Shown here: in pieces, positions 19,319 to 27,769 of the stretch
How positions within the stretch are numbered: the stretch's first letter is position 1
Layout of the letters: every line of letters begins with the position of its first letter
Assembly: GCF_020251205.1 (NCBI RefSeq)
Contig: NZ_JAIWYX010000011.1
Location: 1 to 64,000 of the forward strand
Source: Arthrobacter sp. M4
Lineage (GTDB): Bacteria; Actinomycetota; Actinomycetes; Actinomycetales; Micrococcaceae
Length of the DNA: 64,000 nucleotides
Direction of reading: 5' to 3'
The notes under the pieces: model-generated
What the model was told of the DNA's origin: nothing
Seen by the model: the letters and a program-made list of their open reading frames with translations, nothing else
Database searches by the model: none
Made by a program: the position numbers and the translations under genes

Positions 19319-19360
19319 GCTGCTCGGGGACCAGCGGGGCCGCGCCGTGCTGGGAGCAGC
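19319..19360 (+). other. Imperfect hairpin after kynA
   Basis: GCTGCTC (19319-19325) pairs with GAGCAGC (19354-19360), and CCAGC (19331-19335) with GCTGG (19349-19353). There is no U tract. It lies inside a 29-codon ORF starting at 19276 that overlaps the kynA stop and does not look coding. Possible terminator or gene remnant. Confidence 0.35.
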
Positions 19361-19386
19361 TGTAGCCGGGACGCGCGGGCGGCCTT

Positions 19387-19417
19387 TTCGACAACATTGC
19401 GCGGCTCCGGCTAAAAT
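19387..19417 (+). promoter_or_regulatory. rpsO promoter candidate
   Basis: TTCGAC (19387-19392), 19-nt spacer, TAAAAT (19412-19417). It would give an rpsO leader of about 115 nt, long enough for S15 autoregulation. Confidence 0.5.
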
Positions 19418-19538
19418 AATCGTTGGTCCCGGCTGCAGTCCGTGGTTGCTGGGCCTGTTTTGTGTGCGGAGACGCGTACTCGACAACCCGTCAGTGAAGT
19501 GCTGTTTCGGGACACACGGCACAACTCTAGGAGTTCAT

Positions 19539-19808
19539 GTGGCACTTGAAGCCGCTGTCAAGCAGTCCATCATCAAGGAATTCGCAACCTCCGAAGGCGA
19601 CACCGGTTCGCCCGAGGTCCAGATTGCAGTTCTTACTCAGCGGATCAAGGATCTGACTGAGCACATGAAGGAGCACAAGCACGACTTCCACACCCAGCGC
19701 GGCCTGCTCGCCCTGGTTGGTCGTCGCAAGCGCATGCTGACCTACCTCAAGAAGGTTGACATTGCCCGCTACCGTTCGCTCATCGAGCGCCTCGGCCTGC
19801 GTCGCTAG
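19539..19808 (+). CDS. rpsO: 30S ribosomal protein S15
   Basis: Primary 16S rRNA-binding protein of the small subunit platform. The product is 89 residues, the family's usual length, with [38 protein letters not shown] and the C-terminal [13 protein letters not shown]. The GTG at 19539 follows AGGAG at 19529-19533; the ATG two bases earlier is out of frame. It is followed by a terminator and then pnp, the common rpsO-pnp arrangement. Confidence 0.97.
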   Translation: MALEAAVKQSIIKEFATSEGDTGSPEVQIAVLTQRIKDLTEHMKEHKHDFHTQRGLLALVGRRKRMLTYLKKVDIARYRSLIERLGLRR

Positions 19809-19818
19809 TTTGACTTCG

Positions 19819-19855
19819 GGCGGCCTGGTTCCGCGTGGACCGGGCCGCCTTCTTC
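19819..19855 (+). terminator. Intrinsic terminator after rpsO
   Basis: A 12-bp stem with G-U pairs (19819-19830 with 19838-19849) followed by TTCTTC. Confidence 0.7.
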
Positions 19856-20061
19856 AGCACAACTAAATTCAAAGACCAACATCAGGGATTCAACCGCATC
19901 GCGCATTCGCGGTCCTCGGTAGTGGTTCCCGGGAGGTTTCGCCACGGCGGACCGGCCCGAGGGCCTCGATCGATGACCGGGTGTTCGTACAGGCTCGTGG
20001 ACAGAGACAGCCTGAGTTGATGCGGCTGGATTTCCGTAAAAATGAAACGGAGGTGGCTCTC

Positions 20062-22320
20062 ATGGAGGGTCCCGAAATCCAGTTCTCAGAAGCGATCATC
20101 GACAACGGCCGCTTCGGCAAGCGCGTCATCCGCTTCGAAACCGGCCGTCTGGCCAAGCAGGCTGCGGGTGCCGCGATGGTGTACATCGACGAAGACACCG
20201 CCCTGCTGTCCGCAACGACGGCTGGCAAGCAGCCGCGCGAAGGCTTCGACTTCTTCCCGCTCACGGTGGACGTCGAGGAGCGCATGTACGCCGCCGGCCG
20301 CATCCCCGGCTCCTTCTTCCGCCGCGAGGGACGTCCGTCCACGGAGGCCATCCTCGCCTGCCGCCTGATGGACCGACCGCTGCGCCCTGCCTTCGTGAAG
20401 GGCCTGCGCAACGAAGTCCAGATCGTGGTGACCGTCCTGGCAATCAACCCGGACGAACTGTACGACGTTGTGGCGATCAACGCGTCCTCCATCTCCACGC
20501 AGCTCTCCGGCCTGCCGTTCTCCGGCCCCATCGGTGGCGTGCGCGTCGCCCTCATTGCTGACGAGCAGGGTTCCCAGTGGGTTGCCTTCCCCAAGCACTC
20601 CCAGCTCGAGAACGCTGTCTTCGACATGGTGGTCGCTGGCCGCATCGCGGGCGACGACGTCGCCATCATGATGGTCGAGGCCGAAGCCACAGACAACTCC
20701 TGGAGCCTCATCAAGGGAGAGGGCGCCACCGCCCCCACCGAAGAGGTTGTGGCTGAGGGCCTTGAGGCTGCCAAGCCGTTTATCCGCGCACTGTGCGAAG
20801 CCCAGGCCGACCTGGCTGCCCGCGCTGCCAAGCCGACCGTCGAGTTCCCGATCTTCCTCGACTATGAGGAAGACGCCTACGCCGCCGTCGAATCCGCTGC
20901 TGCGGAGAAGCTGGCTGCTGTCTTCCAGATCGCTGACAAGCAGGCCCGTGAGAACGCAGCCGACGAGCTAAAGGACGAGGTCCTTGCCGGTCTTGCCGAG
21001 CAGTTCCAAGGTCGCGAAAAGGAAGTCTCCGCGGCCTTCCGCTCCGTGACCAAGAAGGTTGTCCGGCAGCGCATCCTCCGCGACCAGGTCCGCATCGACG
21101 GCCGCGGCCTGACGGACATCCGCCAGCTCACCGCCGAGGTTGAGGTCCTGCCGCGAGTTCACGGTTCTGCGATCTTCGAGCGCGGCGAAACCCAGATCAT
21201 GGGTGTCACCACGCTGAACATGCTGAAGATGGAGCAGCAGATCGACTCCCTGTCGCCGGAGAAGACCAAGCGCTACATGCACAACTACAACTTCCCGCCG
21301 TACTCCACGGGCGAGACCGGTCGTGTTGGTTCGCCCAAGCGCCGCGAAATCGGCCACGGCGCCTTGGCCGAGCGCGCCCTGGTGCCGGTGCTGCCGTCCC
21401 GCGAGGAATTCCCGTACGCCATCCGCCAGGTCTCCGAGGCGCTCGGCTCCAACGGCTCTACGTCCATGGGTTCGGTTTGTGCATCCACGCTGTCGCTGCT
21501 GAACGCCGGTGTCCCGCTGAAGGCTCCGGTTGCCGGTATTGCCATGGGCCTGGTTTCCGACGAGGTGGACGGCCAGACCCGCTACGCAGCCCTGACCGAC
21601 ATCCTCGGAGCCGAAGACGCCTTCGGTGACATGGACTTCAAGGTTGCCGGTACCTCCGAGTTCGTCACGGCGATCCAGCTGGACACCAAGCTCGACGGCA
21701 TCCCTGCCTCCGTGCTCGCGGCAGCCCTCAAGCAGGCCCGCGAAGCCCGCCTGCACATCCTGGACGTCATCAACGCCGCGATCGACACCCCGGACGAGCT
21801 GTCCGAGTTCGCTCCGCGCGTTATCGCCATCAAGATCCCCGTGGACAAGATCGGCGAGGTCATTGGCCCCAAGGGCAAGATGATCAACCAGATCCAGGAA
21901 GACACCGGCGCCGACATCTCCATCGAGGACGACGGCACCGTGTACATCGGCGCAACGGACGGCCCGTCCGCCGAGGCTGCCCGTTCCGCGATCAACGCGA
22001 TCGCCAACCCGCAGGTTCCGGAAGTCGGTGAACGCTACCTCGGCACCGTCGTCAAGACCACCACGTTCGGCGCATTCGTCTCCCTGACGCCGGGCAAGGA
22101 CGGCCTGCTCCACATCTCGGAGCTGCGCAAGCTGGCCAACGGAAAGCGTGTGGACAACGTCGAAGACGTCGTCACCGTGGGCCAGAAGCTCCAGGTCGAG
22201 ATCACCAAGATCGACGACCGCGGCAAGCTGTCCCTCGCCCCGGTAATTGCCGAGGACGAGGGTTCCTCGGAAGCCGCTGACGCCGACGAAGCCGCACAGA
22301 CCGCGGAATCGGCCGAGTAG
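20062..22320 (+). CDS. pnp: Polyribonucleotide nucleotidyltransferase (PNPase)
   Basis: Phosphorolytic 3'-5' exoribonuclease, trimeric, also able to add nucleotides. The 752-residue protein has two RNase PH-like domains (about 1-230 and 330-560) separated by a helical domain, then KH ([18 protein letters not shown]) and S1 ([20 protein letters not shown]) domains and an acidic Ala/Glu tail. The ATG at 20062 has GGAGG at 20049-20053. The 200-nt gap from rpsO contains no clear promoter beyond a TAAATT at 19864, so read-through from rpsO is likely. Confidence 0.97.
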   Translation: MEGPEIQFSEAIIDNGRFGKRVIRFETGRLAKQAAGAAMVYIDEDTALLSATTAGKQPREGFDFFPLTVDVEERMYAAGRIPGSFFRREGRPSTEAILACRLMDRPLRPAFVKGLRNEVQIVVTVLAINPDELYDVVAINASSISTQLSGLPFSGPIGGVRVALIADEQGSQWVAFPKHSQLENAVFDMVVAGRIAGDDVAIMMVEAEATDNSWSLIKGEGATAPTEEVVAEGLEAAKPFIRALCEAQADLAARAAKPTVEFPIFLDYEEDAYAAVESAAAEKLAAVFQIADKQARENAADELKDEVLAGLAEQFQGREKEVSAAFRSVTKKVVRQRILRDQVRIDGRGLTDIRQLTAEVEVLPRVHGSAIFERGETQIMGVTTLNMLKMEQQIDSLSPEKTKRYMHNYNFPPYSTGETGRVGSPKRREIGHGALAERALVPVLPSREEFPYAIRQVSEALGSNGSTSMGSVCASTLSLLNAGVPLKAPVAGIAMGLVSDEVDGQTRYAALTDILGAEDAFGDMDFKVAGTSEFVTAIQLDTKLDGIPASVLAAALKQAREARLHILDVINAAIDTPDELSEFAPRVIAIKIPVDKIGEVIGPKGKMINQIQEDTGADISIEDDGTVYIGATDGPSAEAARSAINAIANPQVPEVGERYLGTVVKTTTFGAFVSLTPGKDGLLHISELRKLANGKRVDNVEDVVTVGQKLQVEITKIDDRGKLSLAPVIAEDEGSSEAADADEAAQTAESAE

Positions 22321-22343
22321 CAAGAGCAGTTCCACTTCGCTGA

Positions 22344-22376
22344 GCGGGGCCGGTGGCATAGTCCCACCGGCCCCGC
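22344..22376 (+). terminator. Hairpin after pnp
   Basis: A perfect 13-bp GC-rich stem (22344-22356 with 22364-22376) without a U tract. Confidence 0.55.
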
Positions 22377-22435
22377 CCGCACTTAACTCTCACTTTCAGC
22401 TGCCCCGCCGTCGCTTTCGCATTCCCGGCCGCTGG

Positions 22436-22441
22436 TAGCAT
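22436..22441 (+). promoter_or_regulatory. -10 candidate for M16 peptidase
   Basis: TAGCAT at 22436-22441 would give a leader of about 29 nt before the ATG at 22478. Confidence 0.4.
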
Positions 22442-22477
22442 TGCACCCAGATTCCGGCCCCGACCTGAAAGGTCTTG

Positions 22478-23821
22478 ATGACAGTCGTACCCCTGCCGTT
22501 GGAGCAGACCACTCCCGGAGGAGACCTCATCCACGGAGCCGAAGGCGGATCGGTGGTCCGGCGATCAGTTTTGCCCGGCGGTGTTCGGGTCCTTACGGAG
22601 TCCATGCCCGGACAGCGTTCGGCTACCATCGGCTTTTGGGTCGGTGTGGGGTCCCGCGACGAGGCCGAGGGACAGCACGGTTCCACCCACTTCCTGGAGC
22701 ACCTGCTCTTCAAGGGGACCAAGCGCAGGACGGCTCTCGAGATTGCCTCAGCCTTCGATGAGGTAGGTGGCGAATCCAACGCGGCCACGGCCAAGGAAAG
22801 CACCTGCTATTTTGCCCGCGTCCTCGATTCCGACCTCCCGATGGCCATCGACGTCATTGCCGACATGATCACCGGCGCCGTCCTTGATCCTGCCGAGCTG
22901 GAGCAGGAGCGCGATGTGATCCTCGAGGAAATCGCCATGGACAGCGACGATCCCACGGACGTTGCCCACGAACATTTCGTTGCCGCCGTCCTGGGTGCCC
23001 ATCCGCTGGGCCGTCCTATCGGCGGCACTCCGGCCGCCATCAAAGCGGTAGCCCGGGACTCCGTCTGGGAGCACTACCGCCGCTACTACCGCCCCCAGGA
23101 GCTGGTAGTCACCGCCGCGGGTGGATTGGATCACGACGACGTCTGCCGCCGTGTGCTTGAGGCCCTCCGGAGCGCAGGCTGGGAGCTCGTGGATGGCGCC
23201 TCTCCCGTGGACAGGCGGTCCACCGTGAGGGCCGACATCGCGGGTACGGCCGGCCTCCACGTGGTCACCCGCCCCGTGGAGCAGGCCAACATCATCATGG
23301 GATGTCCCACAATCGTGGCCACGGATGACCGCCGGTACGTCATGAGCGTGCTCAACGCTGTGCTGGGCGGAGGCATGTCTTCGAGGCTCTTCCAGGAAAT
23401 CCGGGAGAAGCGTGGCCTGGTCTACTCCACGTATTCCTTCGCTTCGTCTTATGCCGATGCGGGCTACTTTGGCATGTACGCAGGCTGCACGCCGTCGAAG
23501 GTCCGCCAGGTGCTGGACCTCCTCGGTTCTGAACTGGACAAGCTCGCGGCCGATGGCATCACGGATGACGAGCTTCGCAAGGCCGTTGGGCAGTTGTGCG
23601 GAGGGATCGTCCTGGCACTGGAGGACACAGGGTCCCGGATGTCGCGTCTGGGGCGCGCCGAGCTGGTGTCGGGCGAATTCCAGGACATTGACGAGACGCT
23701 GGCCCAAATCAAGGCTGTCACTGCCGGGCAAGTGCAGAAGTTGGCTCGCGAACTGGCGGCAGCCCCGCGCACCGTGACCGTCGTCGGCCCCTTCCAGGAG
23801 ACGGAGAGGTTCGGGTTCTGA
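22478..23821 (+). CDS. M16 family zinc peptidase
   Basis: A 447-residue pitrilysin/mitochondrial-processing-peptidase-like protease, the gene usually found right after pnp in actinobacteria and firmicutes. The inverted zinc motif HFLEH near residue 75 is intact, with the distal Glu in ELEQERDVILEEIAM. The C-terminal half has the second M16 domain, including GGGMSSRLFQEIREKRGLVY. Substrates are not known. ATG 22478 is preceded by AAAGG; an adjacent TTG is less likely. Its stop codon lies inside the potential start region of the next gene. Confidence 0.92.
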   Translation: MTVVPLPLEQTTPGGDLIHGAEGGSVVRRSVLPGGVRVLTESMPGQRSATIGFWVGVGSRDEAEGQHGSTHFLEHLLFKGTKRRTALEIASAFDEVGGESNAATAKESTCYFARVLDSDLPMAIDVIADMITGAVLDPAELEQERDVILEEIAMDSDDPTDVAHEHFVAAVLGAHPLGRPIGGTPAAIKAVARDSVWEHYRRYYRPQELVVTAAGGLDHDDVCRRVLEALRSAGWELVDGASPVDRRSTVRADIAGTAGLHVVTRPVEQANIIMGCPTIVATDDRRYVMSVLNAVLGGGMSSRLFQEIREKRGLVYSTYSFASSYADAGYFGMYAGCTPSKVRQVLDLLGSELDKLAADGITDDELRKAVGQLCGGIVLALEDTGSRMSRLGRAELVSGEFQDIDETLAQIKAVTAGQVQKLARELAAAPRTVTVVGPFQETERFGF

Positions 23822-23892
23822 ACATCCCGCCAGCCTCCGGCGGGGCGCGCCCGCAAAGCTCCGGCCACGCCAGGGAGCAACTGGCGGCGCTT

Positions 23893-24306
23893 TTGGGTCG
23901 CTGGCGGGGGACCACGGAGATCTTGCCTTCGCCCGGCGGGCCGGTACGGTTGGCTGATGCCGAGGTCACCTTTACCCTTGCGGCCGGCGGCTACGCCGTA
24001 ATACAGAGCTATCGCCACACGGAGCCGGACGGCAGCCACTTTGAAGGTCACGGGATTTTCACCGTGGACCCCGACCAAGGGGACACGCTGTGGTATTTCG
24101 TGGATAACGCCGGGAGTGCCCCGGAGGCCCCCGCCCGCGGCACTTGGCACGGCGACACGCTGGTGATTGAGCGCCGCACCGCCGAGGGCACGTCGAGGCA
24201 CACCTTCCGCGTTGACGACGGCGTCCTCACCCAAATTGCCGAGCTGCGGCATGGCGGCGCGACAGCGTTCACACCCTTTTTCACGTCTGTCTGCCGGAAG
24301 ACCTGA
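23893..24306 (+). CDS. DUF1579-like / lipocalin-type beta-barrel protein
   Basis: A small protein rich in beta strands (LLGRWRGTTEILPSPGG, then alternating strands such as YAVIQSYRHTEPDG and DTLWYFVD) resembling DUF1579 or nitrobindin-like barrels. Function is unknown. The recorded TTG at 23893 gives 137 residues but starts within the first conserved motif. In-frame coding continues upstream with no ATG, GTG or TTG; a CTG at 23818, seven nt after GGAGAGG, would add 25 residues including REQLAA and overlap the M16 stop. The true start is therefore uncertain. Confidence 0.6.
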   Translation: MGRWRGTTEILPSPGGPVRLADAEVTFTLAAGGYAVIQSYRHTEPDGSHFEGHGIFTVDPDQGDTLWYFVDNAGSAPEAPARGTWHGDTLVIERRTAEGTSRHTFRVDDGVLTQIAELRHGGATAFTPFFTSVCRKT

Positions 24307-24332
24307 GTGTCGCTTCCCTCTGGCCGCCGCTG

Positions 24333-24599
24333 CTAGCCGCCGGCGAAGGGTGGGAGGACGTCCACAACGTCGCCGGAACGCAGTGCAACAGACCTGTCCC
24401 TGATCGCTATTTCGTTGCACAGGAAGCTGCTGCGGCCGATGATGCGGGCGAGCGACGGTGTTCCTGAGGGCGGTGCGGGCCGGACTACCGCCAGCACGGC
24501 GTCGAGCAGTTCCTCCAGCGTGGCTCCCTCGCCAAGTTCATGGCGTTCTTCATCGACGCCCGCCGCGGCACGCGCGGCAGCAAAGTACCTTACCAACAC
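24333..24599 (-). CDS. moaD: MoaD/ThiS family molybdopterin synthase small subunit
   Basis: Ubiquitin-like sulfur carrier, 88 residues, ending in the essential Gly-Gly (DVLPPFAGG) that is thiocarboxylated and donates sulfur in molybdopterin synthesis together with MoaE. LVRYFAAARAAAG at the N-terminus is typical of MoaD. The GTG start is 6 nt after the moaA stop on the same strand, so moaA-moaD form an operon. The partner moaE lies on the other strand at 31697-32152. Confidence 0.9.
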   Translation of the reverse strand: MLVRYFAAARAAAGVDEERHELGEGATLEELLDAVLAVVRPAPPSGTPSLARIIGRSSFLCNEIAIRDRSVALRSGDVVDVLPPFAGG

Positions 24600-24605
24600 T
24601 CTTGC

Positions 24606-25727
24606 CTAGCCTCCGATGGCGCTCATGCTGCGGTCCGGCTGAACGAAGTCCGCCGCACCCAAACCTGTGTGGTCCATGCCGTGGGCTTTGGGTTTGGCCC
24701 ACATGGCGTCCTGCCAGCGTTGCGTAAGCTGCTCGTCGTCTGCCCCTGCGCGCAACAGTCCCAGCAGGTCGAATTCTTCCCTTGAAAACAGGCAGCTCAT
24801 GATCTTGCCTTCCGCGGTGATGCGCGTCCGGCGGCAGTCAGCGCAGAAGGGCTCGGTGACGGAGGCGATGATGCCCACTGTGCCGAGGACCGGACCCTGT
24901 GCTTCGCCCGAGGCAGGGTCCCTGTGACGGACCTGGAATCGTTCAGCGGGGGCGCCGTCACGGGCGCGCGGATCCGGTCCCAGGACAAATTCGGAAGACA
25001 ACAGGTCCCGGATTTCTGCCGCGGTAATCATGTCCCTGCGCGTCCAGCCATGGTCCGCGTCGAGGGGCATTTGCTCGATGAACCGCAGTTCGTACCCGCG
25101 CTCCAGGGCCCAGGCCAGCAGTCCTGGGGATTCGGTTTCGTTGATGCCACGCATCAGCACAGCATTGAGTTTGACGGGCCCCAAGCCGGCATCGTGGGCT
25201 GCTTCCACGCCGGCCAGGACGCGGTCCAGGAAAGGCCGGCGGGTCAGCTTCGCGAAAGTCTCTTCATGCAGGGAGTCCAGGGACACGTTGATGCGCGTCA
25301 GTCCAGCCTGCTTGAGGGCTTGTGCCTTCTTGTCGAGGCCTACTCCGTTGGTGGTCATGGAAATGGGCAGTTCCGGAAACTTTTGCCGCAATGCCCCGAT
25401 GATGTCCACCAGGTCGCCCCGGACAAGGGGTTCACCTCCGGTCAGCCGCAGCTCCCGTACGCCCAAGCGCTCCACACCCAGGCTGACGATCCGCACGATT
25501 TCCTCGGCGGTCATTACGGCCTGTTTCGACAACCATTCCAGCCCCTCGGCAGGCATGCAGTAGGTGCAGCGAAGGTTGCATTTGTCGGTCAGGGACAAGC
25601 GCATGTCCGTGGCCTGCCGGCCAAAGCGGTCCAGCAATCCGCCGGGCAGGCCGGCTGGCCGCGGCGGTGGCACCAACCCACCCCCATCAACACCGCGCCA
25701 TTGCGGTACGCCCAGCTGAACACTCAT
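24606..25727 (-). CDS. moaA: GTP 3',8-cyclase MoaA
   Basis: Radical SAM enzyme for the first step of molybdenum cofactor synthesis (GTP to 3',8-cyclo-H2GTP). The 373-residue protein has the SAM-cluster motif CNLRCTYC near residue 51, the GGEPL motif, the second cluster cysteines in FCADCRRTRIT and MSCLF, and the conserved C-terminal Gly-Gly. A 40-residue Pro/Gly-rich N-terminal extension precedes the core, but the ATG is fixed by a TAGCCT -10 six nt upstream. It is divergent from the response regulator with a 151-nt gap. Confidence 0.95.
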   Translation of the reverse strand: MSVQLGVPQWRGVDGGGLVPPPRPAGLPGGLLDRFGRQATDMRLSLTDKCNLRCTYCMPAEGLEWLSKQAVMTAEEIVRIVSLGVERLGVRELRLTGGEPLVRGDLVDIIGALRQKFPELPISMTTNGVGLDKKAQALKQAGLTRINVSLDSLHEETFAKLTRRPFLDRVLAGVEAAHDAGLGPVKLNAVLMRGINETESPGLLAWALERGYELRFIEQMPLDADHGWTRRDMITAAEIRDLLSSEFVLGPDPRARDGAPAERFQVRHRDPASGEAQGPVLGTVGIIASVTEPFCADCRRTRITAEGKIMSCLFSREEFDLLGLLRAGADDEQLTQRWQDAMWAKPKAHGMDHTGLGAADFVQPDRSMSAIGG

Positions 25728-25739
25728 GTTTTCAGGCTA
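25725..25739 (-). promoter_or_regulatory. Leaderless promoter core of moaA
   Basis: On the minus strand TAGCCT (25739-25734), GAAAAC, ATG (25727). Confidence 0.6.
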
Positions 25740-25866
25740 CGCCACTGTTCCCGTTGGGGCCTCACCGAGGCGACTTTTATGTCAGCACCTTGGTGGGAGT
25801 TCTTACGGATTCCCTACGCTTTTGGTCCATACCGCTTTTGCCGCTGCTGCTGCGGCGGCGCGAATC

Positions 25867-25881
25867 TATGCTGATGTTGTG
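25867..25881 (+). promoter_or_regulatory. Leaderless promoter core of the response regulator
   Basis: TATGCT at 25867-25872, six nt, GTG at 25879. It supports the GTG over the ATG at 25726. Confidence 0.6.
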
Positions 25882-26628
25882 AATAGCCAGCGGCCGCAGG
25901 CAACTCCCGCCACCAGGCCTCCAGGACTCGGCAACCGGCGCATCCTCCTTGTCGAGGATGAGCAAACCATTGCCGATGTTGTCCGGGACTACCTCCATCA
26001 GGCCGGCTTCCAAGTGGATTACGCGAAAGACGGGTTTACGGCCCTCCAACTGGCTGCCAGCCGAAGCCCGGACCTGATTGTCCTGGACCGTCTCCTTCCC
26101 GGGCTCGACGGCGTGGAGGTCTGCAGGCGCATCCGCCAGACAATGAGTGTTCCCGTGATCATGGTGACCGCCCTCGGCACGGAGGATGACCGGATCCTGG
26201 GCCTGGAAAGCGGCGCTGACGACTATGTCACCAAGCCTTTCTCCCCGCGGGAGCTTGTGCTTCGGGTTAAATCGGTCCTGCGGCGGAGCATTAAGGAATT
26301 CACGCCCGAGCCCGTCGTGGAGACAGCAGGATTCCACCTGGACCCGGCGTCCCGAACGGTGCTGCACCAGGGCAGGCAATTGCCGCTGACGCTCCGCGAA
26401 TTCGACCTGCTGGCCTTTTTCCTGCGCCGTCCCAACCAGGTTTTCAGCCGCGAGGAACTGATCAAGGCCGTTTGGGGCTGGGACTTTGGCGATCTTTCCA
26501 CTGTGACCGTCCACGTCCGGCGGTTGCGGGAGAAGATCGAGGACGACCCCAATAAACCCGTCTTGCTGAAAACCGTGTGGGGCGTTGGCTACCGCTTCGA
26601 ATCGGGAGCTCGCCATGCAGGTGCCTGA
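25879..26628 (+). CDS. OmpR-family response regulator
   Basis: A 249-residue regulator with a receiver domain and a winged-helix DNA-binding domain. The acidic pocket is in LVEDEQ, the phospho-acceptor Asp in IVLDRLLPG, the Thr in MVTALG and the Lys in YVTKPFSPREL. The C-terminal domain has LTLREFDLLAFFLRRPNQVF, SREELIKAVWGWDF and KTVWGVGYRF. An unstructured 20-residue N-terminus precedes the receiver. The 14-nt overlap with the kinase gene and the following molybdoenzyme suggest that it controls this cluster. Confidence 0.93.
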   Translation: MNSQRPQATPATRPPGLGNRRILLVEDEQTIADVVRDYLHQAGFQVDYAKDGFTALQLAASRSPDLIVLDRLLPGLDGVEVCRRIRQTMSVPVIMVTALGTEDDRILGLESGADDYVTKPFSPRELVLRVKSVLRRSIKEFTPEPVVETAGFHLDPASRTVLHQGRQLPLTLREFDLLAFFLRRPNQVFSREELIKAVWGWDFGDLSTVTVHVRRLREKIEDDPNKPVLLKTVWGVGYRFESGARHAGA

Positions 26629-27769
26629 GCTCTTCACCATCCTCGGCTGGATCCTGCTGTGGGCCGCAGTGGTTGGCGTCCTCACCGTTGTGCTGCTGAG
26701 GCTCCTGCGTGGAGCATCGATCCTTGTCCAGATTTTCCTGGTGGTGATTGCCACAGTGGCGGTCCTGGTGGCGGGCATGGTCAGCGCCTTCAACGCCATG
26801 TTCATCTCAGCGCGTGACCTGGAAGTGATGTGGTACATCCTGGGCATCGCGTCGGCGGTGGCGGCCGGAATCGCGCTGATGCTCGGTGCCGGCGTCTCTG
26901 CCAATGCGCGGAGGCTTGTTGCCGCCGCACAGCGGATCGGGAGGGGCGAGGAGTTGGATGAAGAGACGCCGGCGATGAACGCGGAACTCGCCCGCTTGGC
27001 GGAGGAACTCGCCTCCAGCAGCCGGAGCCTGGAAGAATCCCGACGGCGGGAGGCCGCCATCGAGGGCGCCCGCCGGGAACTTGTGGCTTGGATTTCGCAC
27101 GATCTCCGGACGCCGCTGGCCAGCATGCGCGCCATGGCCGAGGCACTTGAGGATGGCATGGCCACAGACGTTGCAGCCTACTATCGGGGGATTATCGGCC
27201 AGACTGACCAGATGGCCGCGATGGTGAACGATCTCCTCGAACTGTCCAGGATCCAGGCCGGAACCATGCGGCTCAGCACCGAACCCGTGGACCTTTACGA
27301 CCTGGTCAGCGATGCCATCGCGGACCTTTCGCCACTTGCCCGCCGCCGGAACATCAGCCTCGACGGCGGCGGAGAGCGGCAGACCCTTGCAGCCGCGGAC
27401 GGACCGAGCCTTGGCCGGGCCGTGCGGAACGTCGTGCACAACGCGATTCTCTACAGCCCGCCGGACTCCAGCGTTCACTTGGACGTCGGCCATGAAGGAG
27501 GGGACGCCGTCGTCGCCGTTCAGGACAGTTGCGGCGGCATCGCCGACGACGACCTGCCGCACCTTTTCGAGGCCGGCTGGCACAAGGACCGCGCGGGGGC
27601 TGCCCCGCAGCCAGGGTCCGAAGGCGGGTCCAGCGGCCGTTACAGCGGGGCTGGGGTCGGCCTGAGCATGGTGTCCGGAATCGTCCGGGCACACGGCGGA
27701 ACCGTCACCGTTGAAAACAACGACGGCGGCTGCCGCTTTGAGCTTCGACTCCCGGCAGGTGCGTCATGA
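26615..27769 (+). CDS. Sensor histidine kinase
   Basis: A 384-residue kinase partner of the preceding regulator. Three hydrophobic segments occupy residues 5-100, with almost no extracytoplasmic loop, followed by a HAMP-like/coiled-coil stretch, the H-box (AWISHDLRTPLASM), the N-box (RAVRNVVHNAILYS), DSCGGI and GVGLSMVSGIVRAHGG. ATG 26615 is preceded by GGGAG; the frame upstream lies in the regulator gene. Its stop overlaps the next gene's ATG (ATGA). With so little outside the membrane it probably senses a membrane or intracellular signal. Confidence 0.92.
   Translation: MQVPELFTILGWILLWAAVVGVLTVVLLRLLRGASILVQIFLVVIATVAVLVAGMVSAFNAMFISARDLEVMWYILGIASAVAAGIALMLGAGVSANARRLVAAAQRIGRGEELDEETPAMNAELARLAEELASSSRSLEESRRREAAIEGARRELVAWISHDLRTPLASMRAMAEALEDGMATDVAAYYRGIIGQTDQMAAMVNDLLELSRIQAGTMRLSTEPVDLYDLVSDAIADLSPLARRRNISLDGGGERQTLAAADGPSLGRAVRNVVHNAILYSPPDSSVHLDVGHEGGDAVVAVQDSCGGIADDDLPHLFEAGWHKDRAGAAPQPGSEGGSSGRYSGAGVGLSMVSGIVRAHGGTVTVENNDGGCRFELRLPAGAS

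Noticed and set aside
20968-22359. 463-codon minus-strand ORF inside pnp
   Set aside because: Antisense of a highly conserved gene; no family features, no promoter or ribosome site.
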